Shown: positions 33,659-43,706 of the stretch, in pieces
Numbering within the stretch: position 1 is the first letter of the stretch
Layout of the letters: every line of letters starts with the position of its first letter
Source of the DNA: Oscillatoriales cyanobacterium
GTDB taxonomy: Bacteria > Cyanobacteriota > Cyanobacteriia > Cyanobacteriales > Laspinemataceae
DNA length: 56,014 bases
Reading direction: 5' to 3'
Assembly (NCBI GenBank): GCA_011390955.1
Contig: JAABRM010000047.1
Span: 1-56,014 of the forward strand
The notes under the pieces: model-generated
Seen by the model: only the letters and a program-made list of their open reading frames with translations
The model's database searches: none
What the model was told of the DNA's origin: nothing
Program-made: the position numbers and the translations under genes

Positions 33659-34223
33659 GGACAGTAGCCACTGGTTAAAACTCGTGGCGGCAAGAACCAA
33701 TTCCGCCGATCGCTGACTATAGCGTTGTCTGATGAAATGTGAACTAGGATTAACCAAGAAAAGGAAGAGTTGACTTCGGATCTGGCAACTTCTGATCTGG
33801 TACTCTTTCCTAAGAACCTAAGAACCTAAGAACCTCTTTCGCTATGTCCTAGACCCTACACCCCTTTGATTCACAACTCTTTGTGAAAAAGCTACAGCGC
33901 GATCGCACCGAACAGTCTTGGGGGCAAACCACTGCATTGAATCATTAAGGATCGAAAACTTAAAATAGAATGAGATATAACCAGGCGATCGCTCTGTTAA
34001 CGAGCAATTTCCGACTGGTGCCAGGTGATTTCAGGCTCAATTAAGGCTAAAACTGATTATATGGGGGAATTGCTGGGCTCGTCGATCGGATCTTCGGCCT
34101 GCACAGCATAAGCCACCTTGCTTTATACAAACCCCCGCCGCTAAGGGAACCGTTTATCCGTCAGATCGGCGATTCAAATTTACCTTAGCAACCCCAGGGG
34201 GGATGGCAACCAGGAAATTCTCA
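33659..34223. other. 560-base region upstream of the hybrid kinase, no gene seen
   Basis: No reading frame of merit. It contains a CCTAAGAA triplet repeat near 33811-33835 and an unusually GC-richer segment (34078-34200) next to the start of the next gene, which may be an mRNA leader. Confidence 0.45.
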
Positions 34224-37200
34224 ATGAAACTGCGTCAAAAAACATTTTTGCTCATGGGTGCAGCACTAATTAGTACACAAAGCCTTGTGTACTTAATTGC
34301 ATGGCCACTGATTTTCCGTCCGATTCAAAAGTCGCAACTACAACAGGCTCAACCACAAGATGAGGTGATGGTTGAGCATCTAATCAATGTGCGGATCGAT
34401 ATGCCGACTCAGCTTGCTTTAGTCGATCGCCAGCCAAATTTCTTCGCTCGATCGCCACAAATTAAACAACTTTTGCTCAAGCTGCTTTTGCTAAAGCCGC
34501 CTGCGGAAATACCGCTCGCCGGTTTAATAGAAACTGCCAGTGGATTTTTGCTGATTCCCCTACAGCCAGCGATCGCCTATGACAAAATCACTTTGCCCGC
34601 TATTGAGCGGAAATCTTCGTTAATTTTCTTGAGGGTCAACAGCGATCGCCGCAGGTTAATCTCCGAGGGTTCTTTACCCTGGATTTTTTTCGGTTTAGCA
34701 TTGGGTTTTAATGTCGTCATTTTAATCTTAATCGATCGGATGCGGCGGCAAAAACTCGCTCAAATACAGGAAAAAGTCACAACAATTCTCGATCTTGTGG
34801 CGGCGGAGAATCGTCCATCATCCATGAATTACTCGGGGACACAATCGGCGATCGCTTCACCGGAAAAAAACTCGCCGATTCTAGCAGAACTGAGCCAGAT
34901 CGAGGCGGACTTTACGCAAATCAAACAAGCGAAAAATCAAATAGAATCTTACTATAATGCGATCGCTGATTATGGCAATTGTTTAATTACCCGCCAAACC
35001 ATAGATGGTGTATTTTTGTACGTCTCATCGGGGTGTCGTCAACTTCTGGGATACCAACCGGAAGAAATGATCGGACTTTCCGTCCAGGATTTACTGCATC
35101 CAGAAGACCGCACCCAAGTTAATCGCGCATATACCATCATCAAAGAAAAGCCCGTGACTTTAACCTTTGCTCATCGCTATCAACGCCAAGGTGGGGATTA
35201 CATTTGGCTGGAAACTACCAGCAAAGTTTTAGCCGATTCATCCTCTCCAGGCAACTTAGAATTATTGTGGATTTCCCATGATATTACCGATCGCCACGAA
35301 ACCGAAAGTGAATTAGAACATAATCAAGAATCAATTCGGCAACTTTGTCGAATTACTTCCGACCCTCAGCTAGATTTTTCGCAAAAAATCGCCCAATTAT
35401 TAGCAATGGGCTGCCGTCATTTTAGTCTCAATGTGGGAATTGTATCCCAAATTGAAGAAAACAATTATACCGCGATCTCCTTCCATTTTGAACCAGGGGA
35501 AAATTCAGGGAAAGTCCCGGAGGAAATCGCCTCCGGTCAGCGGATTAGCTTAAATCAAACTTATTGCAAAAAAACCTATCAAGCCCAGAAAATTGTATAT
35601 TTTGAATCCCTAATGGTTTCTCCCTGGCACAGCGAATCAATCAATTCTATTCTAGACCAAAAAGCGTATCTGGGCTGTCCGGTGATGGTCAATGAAAAAA
35701 TCTATGGAACTTTAAGTTTTTTCAGTTCCCAGCCCCGGGAAATTCCTTTCCAAAGTCAAGACCAAGAACTCCTGCAATTAATGGCTCAGTGGATTGGCAC
35801 TGAACTACAACGAATCCAAGCGGCGGAAAAAATCGCTCAAATGCGGGATGAAGCGATCGCAGCTACCCAAGCTAAAAGTGAATTTCTGGCCACCATGAGC
35901 CATGAAATTAGAACCCCCATGAATGCCGTCATTGGCCTCACCAGTTTATTATTAGATACCCCCCTCACCTCAGAACAGAAAGATTTTGTCACCACCATTC
36001 AAAATAGTGGAGATGCTTTACTCACCATTATTAATGATATCTTAGATTTTTCCAAAATGGAAGCCGGAAAAATGGATTTAGAATATCAACCATTTTATCT
36101 GGAAGATTGCATTGAAGACACCATAGAACTACTAGCAAGTAAAGCCAACAATCGGGGAATAGAATTAGGGTATATTATAGATGAATTTACCCCAAATTTA
36201 ATTTTGGGCGAGTTAAATCGACTGCGCCAAATATTAGTTAATTTGCTCAGTAATGCCATTAAATTTACAGATGCAGGGGAAGTTATTCTTTTAATCACCT
36301 CTCAATTAAAACCGGAAAAAGAGGCAGAAAATTGGCTGAATCGTACACATTTGCAATTAGAATATGAGGCGATTCCTGCAAGGGATCCGCTTCGCGGAAT
36401 CGCCCCGGAAACCACAACCCAGAAAATTTTTGAAATTATCTTCTTGATTAAAGATACCGGCATTGGCATTCCCGCCAATAAAATGTCCCGTCTCTTTAAA
36501 TCTTTCAGTCAAGCGGACGCGGCCACCAGCAGACAATATGGCGGCACCGGATTAGGACTGGCGATTAGTAACTCTTTAACGCAAATGATGGGAGGGACAA
36601 TGTGGGTTACAAGTGGTGGCGCGATCGCCGGTACGCCGCCGCAAAATTGGCAACAGTTGCCCACGGGCAGCCAATCATTTATTGATACATTTTTACCAAA
36701 AAACCAGGCATCATCTTTAAACGTTGGCGCCACCTTTGGTTTCACCATTCTTGCCCCAGAAATTCCCACTTCATCCTTATTATTGATTCCCCTAGGAGCA
36801 GAAAACTACTTAACCAATAAACGAGTATTAATAGTCGATGATAATCCGACGATCTTAAAAATTTTAAGCCGAGAAACGAAATCATGGGGCATGAAAGTAG
36901 CAACCGCCACATCCTCAGCAGAGGCTTTATCCCTGTTGCCAAATCAACCACCTTTTGACTTGGTAATTTTGGATATGCTTATGCCAGAAATGGATGGGAT
37001 CGCTCTGAGTGCAGAAATTCGGGCATTAGATAATTACGCCACCGTCCCTTTACTGATGATGATTCCTTTAGGCACTAAGCTGAACCATCGCGACCAATTC
37101 ACCGCTTATCTGAATAAACCGATTAAAAAATCTTTGATGTTTAATGTGGTCAGTGGAATTTTCGGCAAACAAACCCTGAATTCTCGGTCTGTAGCACCGG

Positions 37201-38066
37201 AGATTAATTTAGGCAACCCGCCACCGACTGAAGTCGTGACCCTAAAAATTTTGTTAGCCGAAGACCATCTTGTAAATCAAAAAGTGGCGCTACAAATGTT
37301 AGAGCGCATGGGGCATCAAACGGATATTGCCAACAATGGCTTAGAAGCGATCGCATTAATCCAGCAAAAAACCTATGATGTGGTGTTAATGGACGTACAA
37401 ATGCCAGAAATGAATGGGTTAGAAGCCGCCCAAAAGATTCGGGAAGCATTTTCATCCGGTCAGTTAGCCTACAGACCGCGAATTATTGCCATGACTGCTA
37501 ATGCCATGAGTGGCGATCGCGAAGCTTGTTTAGCTGCGGGAATGGACGACTACATCAGCAAACCCATCCGCACGATCGAACTGAGTCAAGCCCTTTCGGT
37601 CTGCCAACCCCTCGATCCCAATCAACGGACTATTCAGACAACCCACCAAGATCCATCCCTACCCTCCCCAACCACATTCATTTCCATCCCCGAACCGCCC
37701 CAAGAACCGCAGCAAGACTGGCACAACAGCGAATCCCTAATCGATGCCAATATTCTCAACTCACTGCGGGAAATCGACGCCCTCGAAGAAGTAATTGAAA
37801 TTTACTTAACCGAGTCTCCCAAACTGCTGCAAAAAATGACGGAAGCGATCGAACAAGGGGATCCAGCCCAATTACGAGACGCCGCGCATTCCTTAAAATC
37901 AACCAGTGGGGCGATCGGCGCCAATACCCTGGCGCAACTCAACCAAAGCCTCGAACTGATGACTCGTGCGGGTAATACCGCCGAAGCCCCCGTCCTAATC
38001 GGCAAAATAGCCACGGAGTACGCAAGGGTCAAAGCGGCTTTAGAACAAGAAATTCAAGCCACTTAA
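34224..38066 (+). CDS. PAS-GAF hybrid sensor histidine kinase with two receiver domains and HPt
   Basis: Start at 34224 (AGGA 8 bases upstream) gives 1280 residues. TM1 is at about 4-25, a short extracytoplasmic domain follows, and TM2 is at about 150-170. Then PAS (DGVFLYVSSGCRQLLGY, LHPEDRTQVNRAY), GAF at about 375-535, HisKA with SHEIRTPMN (His560), HATPase (NLLSNAIKFTDAG, DTGIGIP, GGTGLGLAIS), REC1 (RVLIVDDN; Asp917 in ILDMLMP), REC2 (ILLAEDH; Asp1057 in LMDVQMP) and HPt (AHSLKSTSGAIG, His1222). This is a complete phosphorelay in one protein. A palindromic repeat is embedded within the HATPase region at 36368-36404. The signal is unknown. Confidence 0.95.
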   Translation: MKLRQKTFLLMGAALISTQSLVYLIAWPLIFRPIQKSQLQQAQPQDEVMVEHLINVRIDMPTQLALVDRQPNFFARSPQIKQLLLKLLLLKPPAEIPLAGLIETASGFLLIPLQPAIAYDKITLPAIERKSSLIFLRVNSDRRRLISEGSLPWIFFGLALGFNVVILILIDRMRRQKLAQIQEKVTTILDLVAAENRPSSMNYSGTQSAIASPEKNSPILAELSQIEADFTQIKQAKNQIESYYNAIADYGNCLITRQTIDGVFLYVSSGCRQLLGYQPEEMIGLSVQDLLHPEDRTQVNRAYTIIKEKPVTLTFAHRYQRQGGDYIWLETTSKVLADSSSPGNLELLWISHDITDRHETESELEHNQESIRQLCRITSDPQLDFSQKIAQLLAMGCRHFSLNVGIVSQIEENNYTAISFHFEPGENSGKVPEEIASGQRISLNQTYCKKTYQAQKIVYFESLMVSPWHSESINSILDQKAYLGCPVMVNEKIYGTLSFFSSQPREIPFQSQDQELLQLMAQWIGTELQRIQAAEKIAQMRDEAIAATQAKSEFLATMSHEIRTPMNAVIGLTSLLLDTPLTSEQKDFVTTIQNSGDALLTIINDILDFSKMEAGKMDLEYQPFYLEDCIEDTIELLASKANNRGIELGYIIDEFTPNLILGELNRLRQILVNLLSNAIKFTDAGEVILLITSQLKPEKEAENWLNRTHLQLEYEAIPARDPLRGIAPETTTQKIFEIIFLIKDTGIGIPANKMSRLFKSFSQADAATSRQYGGTGLGLAISNSLTQMMGGTMWVTSGGAIAGTPPQNWQQLPTGSQSFIDTFLPKNQASSLNVGATFGFTILAPEIPTSSLLLIPLGAENYLTNKRVLIVDDNPTILKILSRETKSWGMKVATATSSAEALSLLPNQPPFDLVILDMLMPEMDGIALSAEIRALDNYATVPLLMMIPLGTKLNHRDQFTAYLNKPIKKSLMFNVVSGIFGKQTLNSRSVAPEINLGNPPPTEVVTLKILLAEDHLVNQKVALQMLERMGHQTDIANNGLEAIALIQQKTYDVVLMDVQMPEMNGLEAAQKIREAFSSGQLAYRPRIIAMTANAMSGDREACLAAGMDDYISKPIRTIELSQALSVCQPLDPNQRTIQTTHQDPSLPSPTTFISIPEPPQEPQQDWHNSESLIDANILNSLREIDALEEVIEIYLTESPKLLQKMTEAIEQGDPAQLRDAAHSLKSTSGAIGANTLAQLNQSLELMTRAGNTAEAPVLIGKIATEYARVKAALEQEIQAT
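36368..36404. repeat. Palindromic repeat inserted in frame in the hybrid kinase HATPase domain
   Basis: GGCGATTCC (36368-36376) pairs with GGAATCGCC (36396-36404) around GGATCCGC. It encodes about 12 residues (AIPARDPLRGIA) between the N-box and G1 box, in a loop where length variation is tolerable. Confidence 0.7.
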
Positions 38067-38067
38067 C

Positions 38068-38120
38068 TTTGCCAGTTAATTTGGGCTGCTAATATTTTGC
38101 CAGTTAATTTGGGCTGCTAA
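38068..38120. repeat. Two direct 25-bp repeats after the hybrid kinase gene
   Basis: TTTGCCAGTTAATTTGGGCT plus GCTAA occurs at 38068-38092 and again at 38096-38120 with three bases between. It is in the short gap before glgC. Confidence 0.75.
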
Positions 38121-38268
38121 AAGTAAGCTATCAGGCTGATTGCAAGCAATCCAGAGTCACCTACCCGCGCCATTGATTCTGAATTTATCCGTCTCCCCCC
38201 TTGTCAACGATCCCCCACAGTCGGACACTGGACTTGAACCTTAAAGCTGATGAATGCGAGGTGTTTTC

Positions 38269-39558
38269 GTGAAAAGAGTCCTAGGGATTATTCTGGGAGG
38301 TGGCGCTGGTAGCCGCCTTTATCCCCTCACCAAAATGCGGGCGAAACCCGCTGTACCACTCGCCGGGAAATATCGCTTAATTGATATTCCTGTGAGTAAC
38401 TGTATTAACTCAGACATTCTCAAAATCTATGTGATGACGCAGTTCAACTCTGCGTCTCTGAATCGTCACATTGCCCGCGCTTATAACTTTTTCGGTTTGA
38501 CCGACGGCTTTGTGGAAGTGCTTGCCGCGCAGCAAACCGCCAGCGACCCTAGCTGGTTCCAGGGAACCGCTGACGCAGTACGCAAATATCTCTGGCTGTT
38601 GGATGAATGGGATGTTGATGAGTATTTGATTCTCTCTGGGGATCATCTATACCGGATGGACTATCACGAATTTTTAAACCGTCACCGGCAAACTGGAGCG
38701 GATATTACTCTCTCGGTATTACCCATTGACGAAAAACGCGCCTCTGATTTTGGCTTGATGAAAATCAACGACCAAGGGCGAGTGGTTGATTTCAGCGAGA
38801 AACCCAAAGGGGAAGCCTTAAAAGCCATGCAAGTGGATACAACCGCCTTGGGGTTAACGCCAGAAGAAGCGGAGAAAAGTCCATATATTGCCTCAATGGG
38901 CATTTACGTCTTTAAAAAAGAGGTTCTCAAAAAGCTGCTCCTAGAAGCCCCAGAGCGGACAGATTTTGGTAAGGAAATTATTCCCGCCTCTGCCCAGAAC
39001 TATAATGTTCAAGCTTATTTGTTTAAAGGTTACTGGGAAGATATCGGAACCATTGAAGCGTTCTATGATGCTAACCTAGCTTTAACCAAGCAACCACAGC
39101 CGCCATTTAGCTTCTACGACGAACAAGCTCCAATCTATACTCGTCCCCGTTATTTACCCCCGACCAAGTTATTAGATTGCTATGTCACCGAGTCCATTAT
39201 TGGTGAAGGCTGCATCCTGAAAGAATGTCGGGTGGAACATTCTGTCCTGGGAGTCCGCACCCGGATTGAGTCCAACTGCAATATCCAAGATGCGTTGATT
39301 ATGGGGTCGGACTATTATCAACCTTATGCCGAACGGCATTCTTCCGAAAGCAGTGGCAAAGTTCCTATGGGAATTGGTGCGGGAAGTACGATTCGCCGCG
39401 CCATTATTGATAAGAATGCTTGCATTGGTCGCAATGTGCAAATTATCAATAAAGATCGCGTGGAAGAAGCGGAACGGGAAAGCCAAGGATTTTACATCCG
39501 TAATGGCATCGTTGTGGTGCTGAAAAATGGTGTGATTCCTAATGGCACCGTAATTTAG
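38269..39558 (+). CDS. glgC: Glucose-1-phosphate adenylyltransferase
   Basis: ADP-glucose pyrophosphorylase makes ADP-glucose, the committed step of glycogen synthesis. The GTG at 38269 is preferred (GAGG upstream), giving 429 residues, the usual cyanobacterial length. Marks: [66 protein letters not shown] and [18 protein letters not shown]-terminal left-handed beta-helix ([20 protein letters not shown]) carries the allosteric region for 3-phosphoglycerate and phosphate. The C-terminal [20 protein letters not shown] ending is canonical. Confidence 0.97.
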   Translation: MKRVLGIILGGGAGSRLYPLTKMRAKPAVPLAGKYRLIDIPVSNCINSDILKIYVMTQFNSASLNRHIARAYNFFGLTDGFVEVLAAQQTASDPSWFQGTADAVRKYLWLLDEWDVDEYLILSGDHLYRMDYHEFLNRHRQTGADITLSVLPIDEKRASDFGLMKINDQGRVVDFSEKPKGEALKAMQVDTTALGLTPEEAEKSPYIASMGIYVFKKEVLKKLLLEAPERTDFGKEIIPASAQNYNVQAYLFKGYWEDIGTIEAFYDANLALTKQPQPPFSFYDEQAPIYTRPRYLPPTKLLDCYVTESIIGEGCILKECRVEHSVLGVRTRIESNCNIQDALIMGSDYYQPYAERHSSESSGKVPMGIGAGSTIRRAIIDKNACIGRNVQIINKDRVEEAERESQGFYIRNGIVVVLKNGVIPNGTVI

Positions 39559-39633
39559 TGCCGATTTGAGCCATTGTGATTTTAGATGGGTGATTTTAGA
39601 TTGGTGATTTTAGATGTTAAATAATAAATCTAA

Positions 39634-40008
39634 ATGCCAATTTCTCAAATCACAATGGCTCACTTAATCTTGCTAATTGGACTTCCTGGTAGCGGTAAAT
39701 CTTTTGTGGCGAGACAGCTTGTGGCAGAATGTCCCCACCGGCTGCTTATTGCTACAGATGCTATTCGCGCCCAACTTTTTGGGGATGAAGCTTACCAAGG
39801 ACCTTGGGGATTAATTTGGCAAGAAGTCGAACGCCAATTTCGTCAAGCAGTGACCCCCCAACGGGGTCACTTTCTTTATGGAAATAGCAAAACATCGCGG
39901 ACGGCAGTTCCAGAAGCAATTTATGATGCCACCAATGCCGCAAGGCGATCGCGCAAATCAGCGATCGCCCTTGCCAAGGATACAGGATTTTCTCACTTCA
40001 CCGTCTGA
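39634..40008 (+). pseudogene. Truncated P-loop kinase-like gene (AAA_33 type)
   Basis: Only 124 residues remain. Walker A is LIGLPGSGKSFVARQL. LIATDAIRAQLFGDEA and EAIYDATNAARRSRKSAIA are family marks of AAA_33/polynucleotide kinase-like proteins. About 20 unusual residues lie between RQAV and EAIYDATN, where a GTGACCCC/GGGGTCAC hairpin (about 39851-39871) is found, and the frame stops at GFSHFTV just before a minisatellite at 40031. Family members are normally longer, so the C-terminal half is missing. May retain P-loop binding but is probably inactive. Confidence 0.6.
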
Positions 40009-40030
40009 TCCATTGGTCAGCCACCGGACT

Positions 40031-40219
40031 TACGGAGCAGGGGTGCAGGGGTGCAGAGGAGCAGGGGTGCAGAGGCCGCCATCGGGTGCAGAGGTGCAGA
40101 GGTGCAGAGGTGCAGAGGAGCCGTCTACAACCAACCAACAACAACCAACAACCAACAACCAACAACCAACAACCAACAACCAACAACCAACAACCAACAA
40201 CCAACAACCAACAACCAAC
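40031..40219. repeat. Composite minisatellite in inverse orientation
   Basis: A GGGGTGCAG/AGGTGCAG array (40031-40119) is followed by CAACCAA heptamers (40120-40219). It is the reverse complement of the arrangement at 22533 and 26803. It begins about 20 bases after the broken kinase frame. Confidence 0.9.
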
Positions 40220-40302
40220 CAATAACAAATACTGAAAAATACGGCAATTTCCCTGCATTGAGAGAGAAAGAACCGAACTTGAACCTGGGTGAGTCTTAGA
40301 TA

Positions 40303-40430
40303 TAGTCAAAGGGAGAGATGCTTTGACTGGGAGGCAGGATCCGGGAGGCAGAACATTGTCCCAAAGCAGGCTAACGGATGTTTTGACCTGCGGATCCTGA
40401 GTACCTGTGTCACGGTTGCGACCCTTGTAG
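40303..40430 (+). other. Possible structured RNA or leader upstream of dnaJ
   Basis: CAGGATCCG at 40335-40343 and CGGATCCTG at 40391-40399 form a 9-bp stem around a 47-base loop. The loop has GGAGGCAG and AGCAGGCTAACGGATG motifs that could pair further. The surrounding sequence is unlike the repeat families and is richer in G/C than the AT-rich stretch that follows. Could be a small RNA or the 5' leader of the downstream chaperone gene. I recognise no named family. Confidence 0.3.
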
Positions 40431-40568
40431 ATAAAGAGAAATCATTGACAAGAACAGATTTAAACTGACTAATTTGGCACAATGGTGTATTTGCTTGTGT
40501 CCAGTATTAGAAAATTGCCAGAAAAACTCGATAAACTGAATCGTTAAAGGATAGGAGGCTGATGATTT

Positions 40569-41579
40569 ATGGCGGCAACGGATTTTAAAGACTATTACGC
40601 CGTTTTGGGAGTGAATAAGAGTGCTACTGCTGACGAAATCAAACGAGCTTATCGCAAATTAGCTCGGAAATACCACCCAGATATGAACCCAGGCGATCGC
40701 CAAGCGGAAGCCCGGTTTAAAGAAGTTGGTGAAGCCTACGAAGTCTTATCGGAACCGGAAAAACGGCAGAAATACGACCAATACGGTCAATACTGGAAGC
40801 AAGCGGCCACTGCTGGGGCGGGAGGATGGCCGGGTGGCGGCGCCCCATCCGGTTTTCCCACGGATATGAGTGGCTTCGACTTTAATCAATTCAATAGTTT
40901 TGATGACTTTATCAATGAATTGCTGGGTCGAGTCGGTGGCAATAACACTCGCAATAACCGATGGAATGCTTCTTATCGCCAGAACACTGCGCCCGGTGGC
41001 AATGGATTTGAGGATTTTGCTTATGGTTCTGCTGGAGGAAATGCTTCGGGCGATCGCGAAGGCAATCTCACTCTGACATTAGCAGAAGCTTTTCATGGCA
41101 CCACCAAGCGCCTAAGTTTGGGGAATGAAACGATCAATGTGCGGATTCCCGCTGGGGCTAAACCCGGTAGTCGCATTCGCTTACGGGGCAAAGGACAAGT
41201 GACTGCTTACGGAAAACGGGGGGATTTATATTTAACGGTGCAAATTCAACCCCACCAATTTTTCCAATTTGAAGGGGATAACTTGGTTTGTGAAGTGCCG
41301 ATCGCCCCTGATGAAGCGGTTTTAGGGGCTACCATCGATGTTCCCACCCCTGATGGCGCGGTAAAAATGAATGTTCCCGCTGGAATTCGCAGCGGTCAAT
41401 CATTACGATTACGAGGCAAAGGTTGGCCACAAGCCAAAGGCGATCGCGGCGATCAATTGGTGCGAATTCAGATTATGACACCAAAAACTATCAGTGCTAC
41501 GGAACGAGAATACTATGAAAAAATCCGAGCAGTTCGTAGTTTTAATCCCCGCAGTGATTTACTGGGCATTCGACTGTAA
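40569..41579 (+). CDS. DnaJ-family co-chaperone (type II, CbpA-like)
   Basis: A 336-residue J-domain protein that stimulates DnaK ATPase. J domain: [20 protein letters not shown], with the HPD motif in KYHPDMNPG, and [18 protein letters not shown] Gly/Phe/Asn-rich linker follows (about 75-150), and then C-terminal substrate-binding domains ([31 protein letters not shown]). The Cys-rich zinc domain of type I DnaJ is missing, so it is type II. GGAGG is upstream with rather long spacing (11). No dnaK is adjacent. Several cyanobacterial paralogues exist, so no number is assigned. Confidence 0.92.
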   Translation: MAATDFKDYYAVLGVNKSATADEIKRAYRKLARKYHPDMNPGDRQAEARFKEVGEAYEVLSEPEKRQKYDQYGQYWKQAATAGAGGWPGGGAPSGFPTDMSGFDFNQFNSFDDFINELLGRVGGNNTRNNRWNASYRQNTAPGGNGFEDFAYGSAGGNASGDREGNLTLTLAEAFHGTTKRLSLGNETINVRIPAGAKPGSRIRLRGKGQVTAYGKRGDLYLTVQIQPHQFFQFEGDNLVCEVPIAPDEAVLGATIDVPTPDGAVKMNVPAGIRSGQSLRLRGKGWPQAKGDRGDQLVRIQIMTPKTISATEREYYEKIRAVRSFNPRSDLLGIRL

Positions 41580-41708
41580 ACAAGTCCCCGGTTGCACCGA
41601 AAAAACGCCCAGCAAAAATCGATGAGAGGTCATGGGTGAAAACCCCTGACCTCTCATACCAAATCCGGTTCTGATAGACTGACTACGATAATCCCCTAAA
41701 ACGCTTGT

Positions 41709-41733
41709 GGATTCCCGCCTGAAGCGGGAATGA
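41709..41733. repeat. GGATTCCCGC/GCGGGAATGAC palindrome
   Basis: Dispersed palindromic repeat: GGATTCCCGCC-TGAA-GCGGGAATGACAG. Others are at 2322, 19771, 43213 and 46087, the first and last inside the MITEs. It often generates spurious DSRLRGND-like translations. Confidence 0.75.
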
Positions 41734-41831
41734 CAGATCGCTTTATAAAAGGGTTTTGACAACCTTATTTGTTATCACCGATCGCTCAAACAATCCGTTT
41801 TACAGCCCCAATCGTTTAAACCTAATTCGGA

Positions 41832-42413
41832 TTATTTTTCATCGCTGATTTCTAACGCAGCCAGCAATCTTTCCACAGTGGCATTTGGGTCTAGAAATGA
41901 GAATAAATGGGTAAATTGCAGTTTTCCTTCTTGGTCTAAAACAAACTGAGCCGGTAAAGGCGCCCCCAAAGATTGTCCCGTGCCATACCGCCGAAATACA
42001 CTACAGCTTGGATCGCTGAGTAGGGGCATTTTTAAGCCTAAATCTTTGACCACTATTTTACTTTGCTGTTCATCGGTACTGGCGAGCATTAAAATTTCTG
42101 CCCCTTTTTCGGTAAACTTTTCATAGTTTTCATTCAAAGCGACAATATGGGGAAAACAAAGGGGGCAATATTGTTTTTCGGTAAAAATCCTGGTGAAGGC
42201 TAAAATCACCGGCTGTTTGCCTCGGTAATCCGCCAATTTTACGGTGCGATTCCGCGAAAGCGGACGCTCTTGCGAATCGCCCGTAATATCCGGTAATTCA
42301 AAACTCGGAGTCCCTACTCCCAGATAAAGTTGATGACGAGCGGGAATTGGTAAAAAGTTCTTGAAAAATCGACGATTAAATAAACCACTAAAATCCGTAG
42401 AAGTCAGCATCAT
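41832..42413 (-). CDS. Peroxiredoxin-like (AhpC/TSA) protein
   Basis: A 193-residue thioredoxin-fold protein. The catalytic region reads TEKQYCPLCFPHIVALN, a redox CPLC motif that replaces the usual T-x-x-C of 2-Cys peroxiredoxins; GTGQSLGAPLPAQFVLDQEG is the typical later strand. N-terminal ~20 residues are unlike the family. Residues about 45-57 (ITGDSQERPLSRN) are encoded by the palindromic repeat at 42246-42281. Start has GGGGAAA upstream. It lies on the same strand as the next peroxiredoxin gene with 93 bases between. Acts on hydroperoxides or disulfides (inferred). Confidence 0.82.
   Translation of the reverse strand: MMLTSTDFSGLFNRRFFKNFLPIPARHQLYLGVGTPSFELPDITGDSQERPLSRNRTVKLADYRGKQPVILAFTRIFTEKQYCPLCFPHIVALNENYEKFTEKGAEILMLASTDEQQSKIVVKDLGLKMPLLSDPSCSVFRRYGTGQSLGAPLPAQFVLDQEGKLQFTHLFSFLDPNATVERLLAALEISDEK
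42246..42281. repeat. Palindromic repeat inserted in frame in the peroxiredoxin-like gene
   Basis: GCGATTCCGC at the left pairs with GCGAATCGC at the right around a CGGACGC core. The frame stays open through it, adding about 12 residues near the N-terminal beta region. Confidence 0.65.
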
Positions 42414-42506
42414 AGTTTCCCCAGAAAATTTTCATTTGATTAATTAATCTAGTAGATTTTGCCAAAAATTGCCAGCGATCGCCACCCCAACTCGTCCATG
42501 CCCAAA

Positions 42507-43115
42507 TTAGGATGATTTAACCGCAGCGAAAAACTCTTTTGATTTCACCGGATCCGGGGTCATCGTTTTATCTCCCGGTTGCCAACCCACAGGGCAGACC
42601 GCATCCGGGTGTGACTGGACATATTGAATTGCTTGCAAGGTTCGCAAAGTTTCATCCACATTCCGACCAAAGGCTAAATTATTAATAGTGGCGTGTTGAA
42701 TAATCCCATCTTTGTCAATAATAAATAGACCCCGCAGGGCGATTCCCGTTTCTGGGTCTAAAACGTTATAAGCGGTACTAATTTCTTTTTTTAGATCGGA
42801 AATCAACGGATATTTGATATTGCCTAATCCTCCAGATTGACGGTCAGTTTCCAGCCAAGCTAGGTGAGAAAATTCACTATCTACAGAAACCGCCAATATT
42901 TCTGTATTTAGCTTCTTAAATTCTTCATAGCGATCGCTAAAAGCGATAATTTCTGTAGGGCAAACAAAAGTAAAATCTAAAGAATAGAAAAATAAAATTA
43001 CATACTGACCCCGATAGTCAGAAAGTTTAATGTTTTTGAACTCTTTATCTAATACCGCAGTGGCCGTAAAGTCAGGGGCATCCTGGTTTACCCGAATAGA
43101 TCCGCCTTCAGTCAT
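42507..43115 (-). CDS. Typical 2-Cys peroxiredoxin
   Basis: A 202-residue peroxiredoxin that reduces hydrogen and alkyl peroxides. Peroxidatic Cys in [20 protein letters not shown]; resolving Cys in [15 protein letters not shown] near the C-terminus; [18 protein letters not shown] and [18 protein letters not shown] are canonical. The N-terminal [20 protein letters not shown] is also typical. Complete and of normal length. Thioredoxin is the likely reductant. The upstream region (43116-43250) carries one GGATTCCCGC palindrome. Confidence 0.95.
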   Translation of the reverse strand: MTEGGSIRVNQDAPDFTATAVLDKEFKNIKLSDYRGQYVILFFYSLDFTFVCPTEIIAFSDRYEEFKKLNTEILAVSVDSEFSHLAWLETDRQSGGLGNIKYPLISDLKKEISTAYNVLDPETGIALRGLFIIDKDGIIQHATINNLAFGRNVDETLRTLQAIQYVQSHPDAVCPVGWQPGDKTMTPDPVKSKEFFAAVKSS

Positions 43116-43706
43116 GGTGTTTGTTCTCCCTTAATCCAAATTTTCCAGTGGGCGTGATGGTTCTGAGTTATATAGCGGTTATTATCGTTCGGGAAGTACA
43201 GAGGTTTTCTGGATTCCCGCGAAGGCGGGAATGACAAGTTTTTTTTGTACTTCATAAATCTGACAAGTGCTATAATGGGTTTGTTTTGGCATCATCCCAT
43301 CTAAAAAAACCATTAGTTATTAATCTAAATATATCACCTTTATATATCATCTCTATATATCATATAGAACGGAATTTTTCTCCTGGGAGATCGCTGGTCT
43401 CTTGTACCATCAATCGAAGACCCAATCAAGGGTCAGTCCACCAACTGTCACAAGGGAACAGCGATCGCCTATTACCCTGTGTTTATCATAGAAATAGAGG
43501 CAGATCCTCTGGTGGACAAATTGACCTCAAGAGGCGATCGCTCACCACAAAGGCTCAAAAACCAAATTGCTTTCTTGAGCGAACTCACCCCCATTCAGCA
43601 CTGGAACAAAGGGAAACCGGAAACTAGCCTGAATTATCAGCGTCTTAAATCAGAGAAGGCTTAAAAAAAATCATTTAGACATTTAAATTATCGGAGCAAC
43701 AAAACT
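43116..43706. other. 590-base intergenic region, possible degraded ORF
   Basis: The plus-strand frame from about 43368 to 43664 stays open and reads GDRWSLVPSIEDPIKGQSTN then HKGTAIAYYPVFIIEIEADP and on to KSEKA-stop, but its only start codon is the GTG at 43479. It may be a gene remnant or chance. A GGATTCCCGC palindrome lies at 43213-43235. Confidence 0.3.

Noticed and set aside
43286-43627. 113-codon frame after the 2-Cys peroxiredoxin
   Set aside because: No ribosome-binding site and a composition like shifted translation; another frame in the same DNA looks better but lacks a start.
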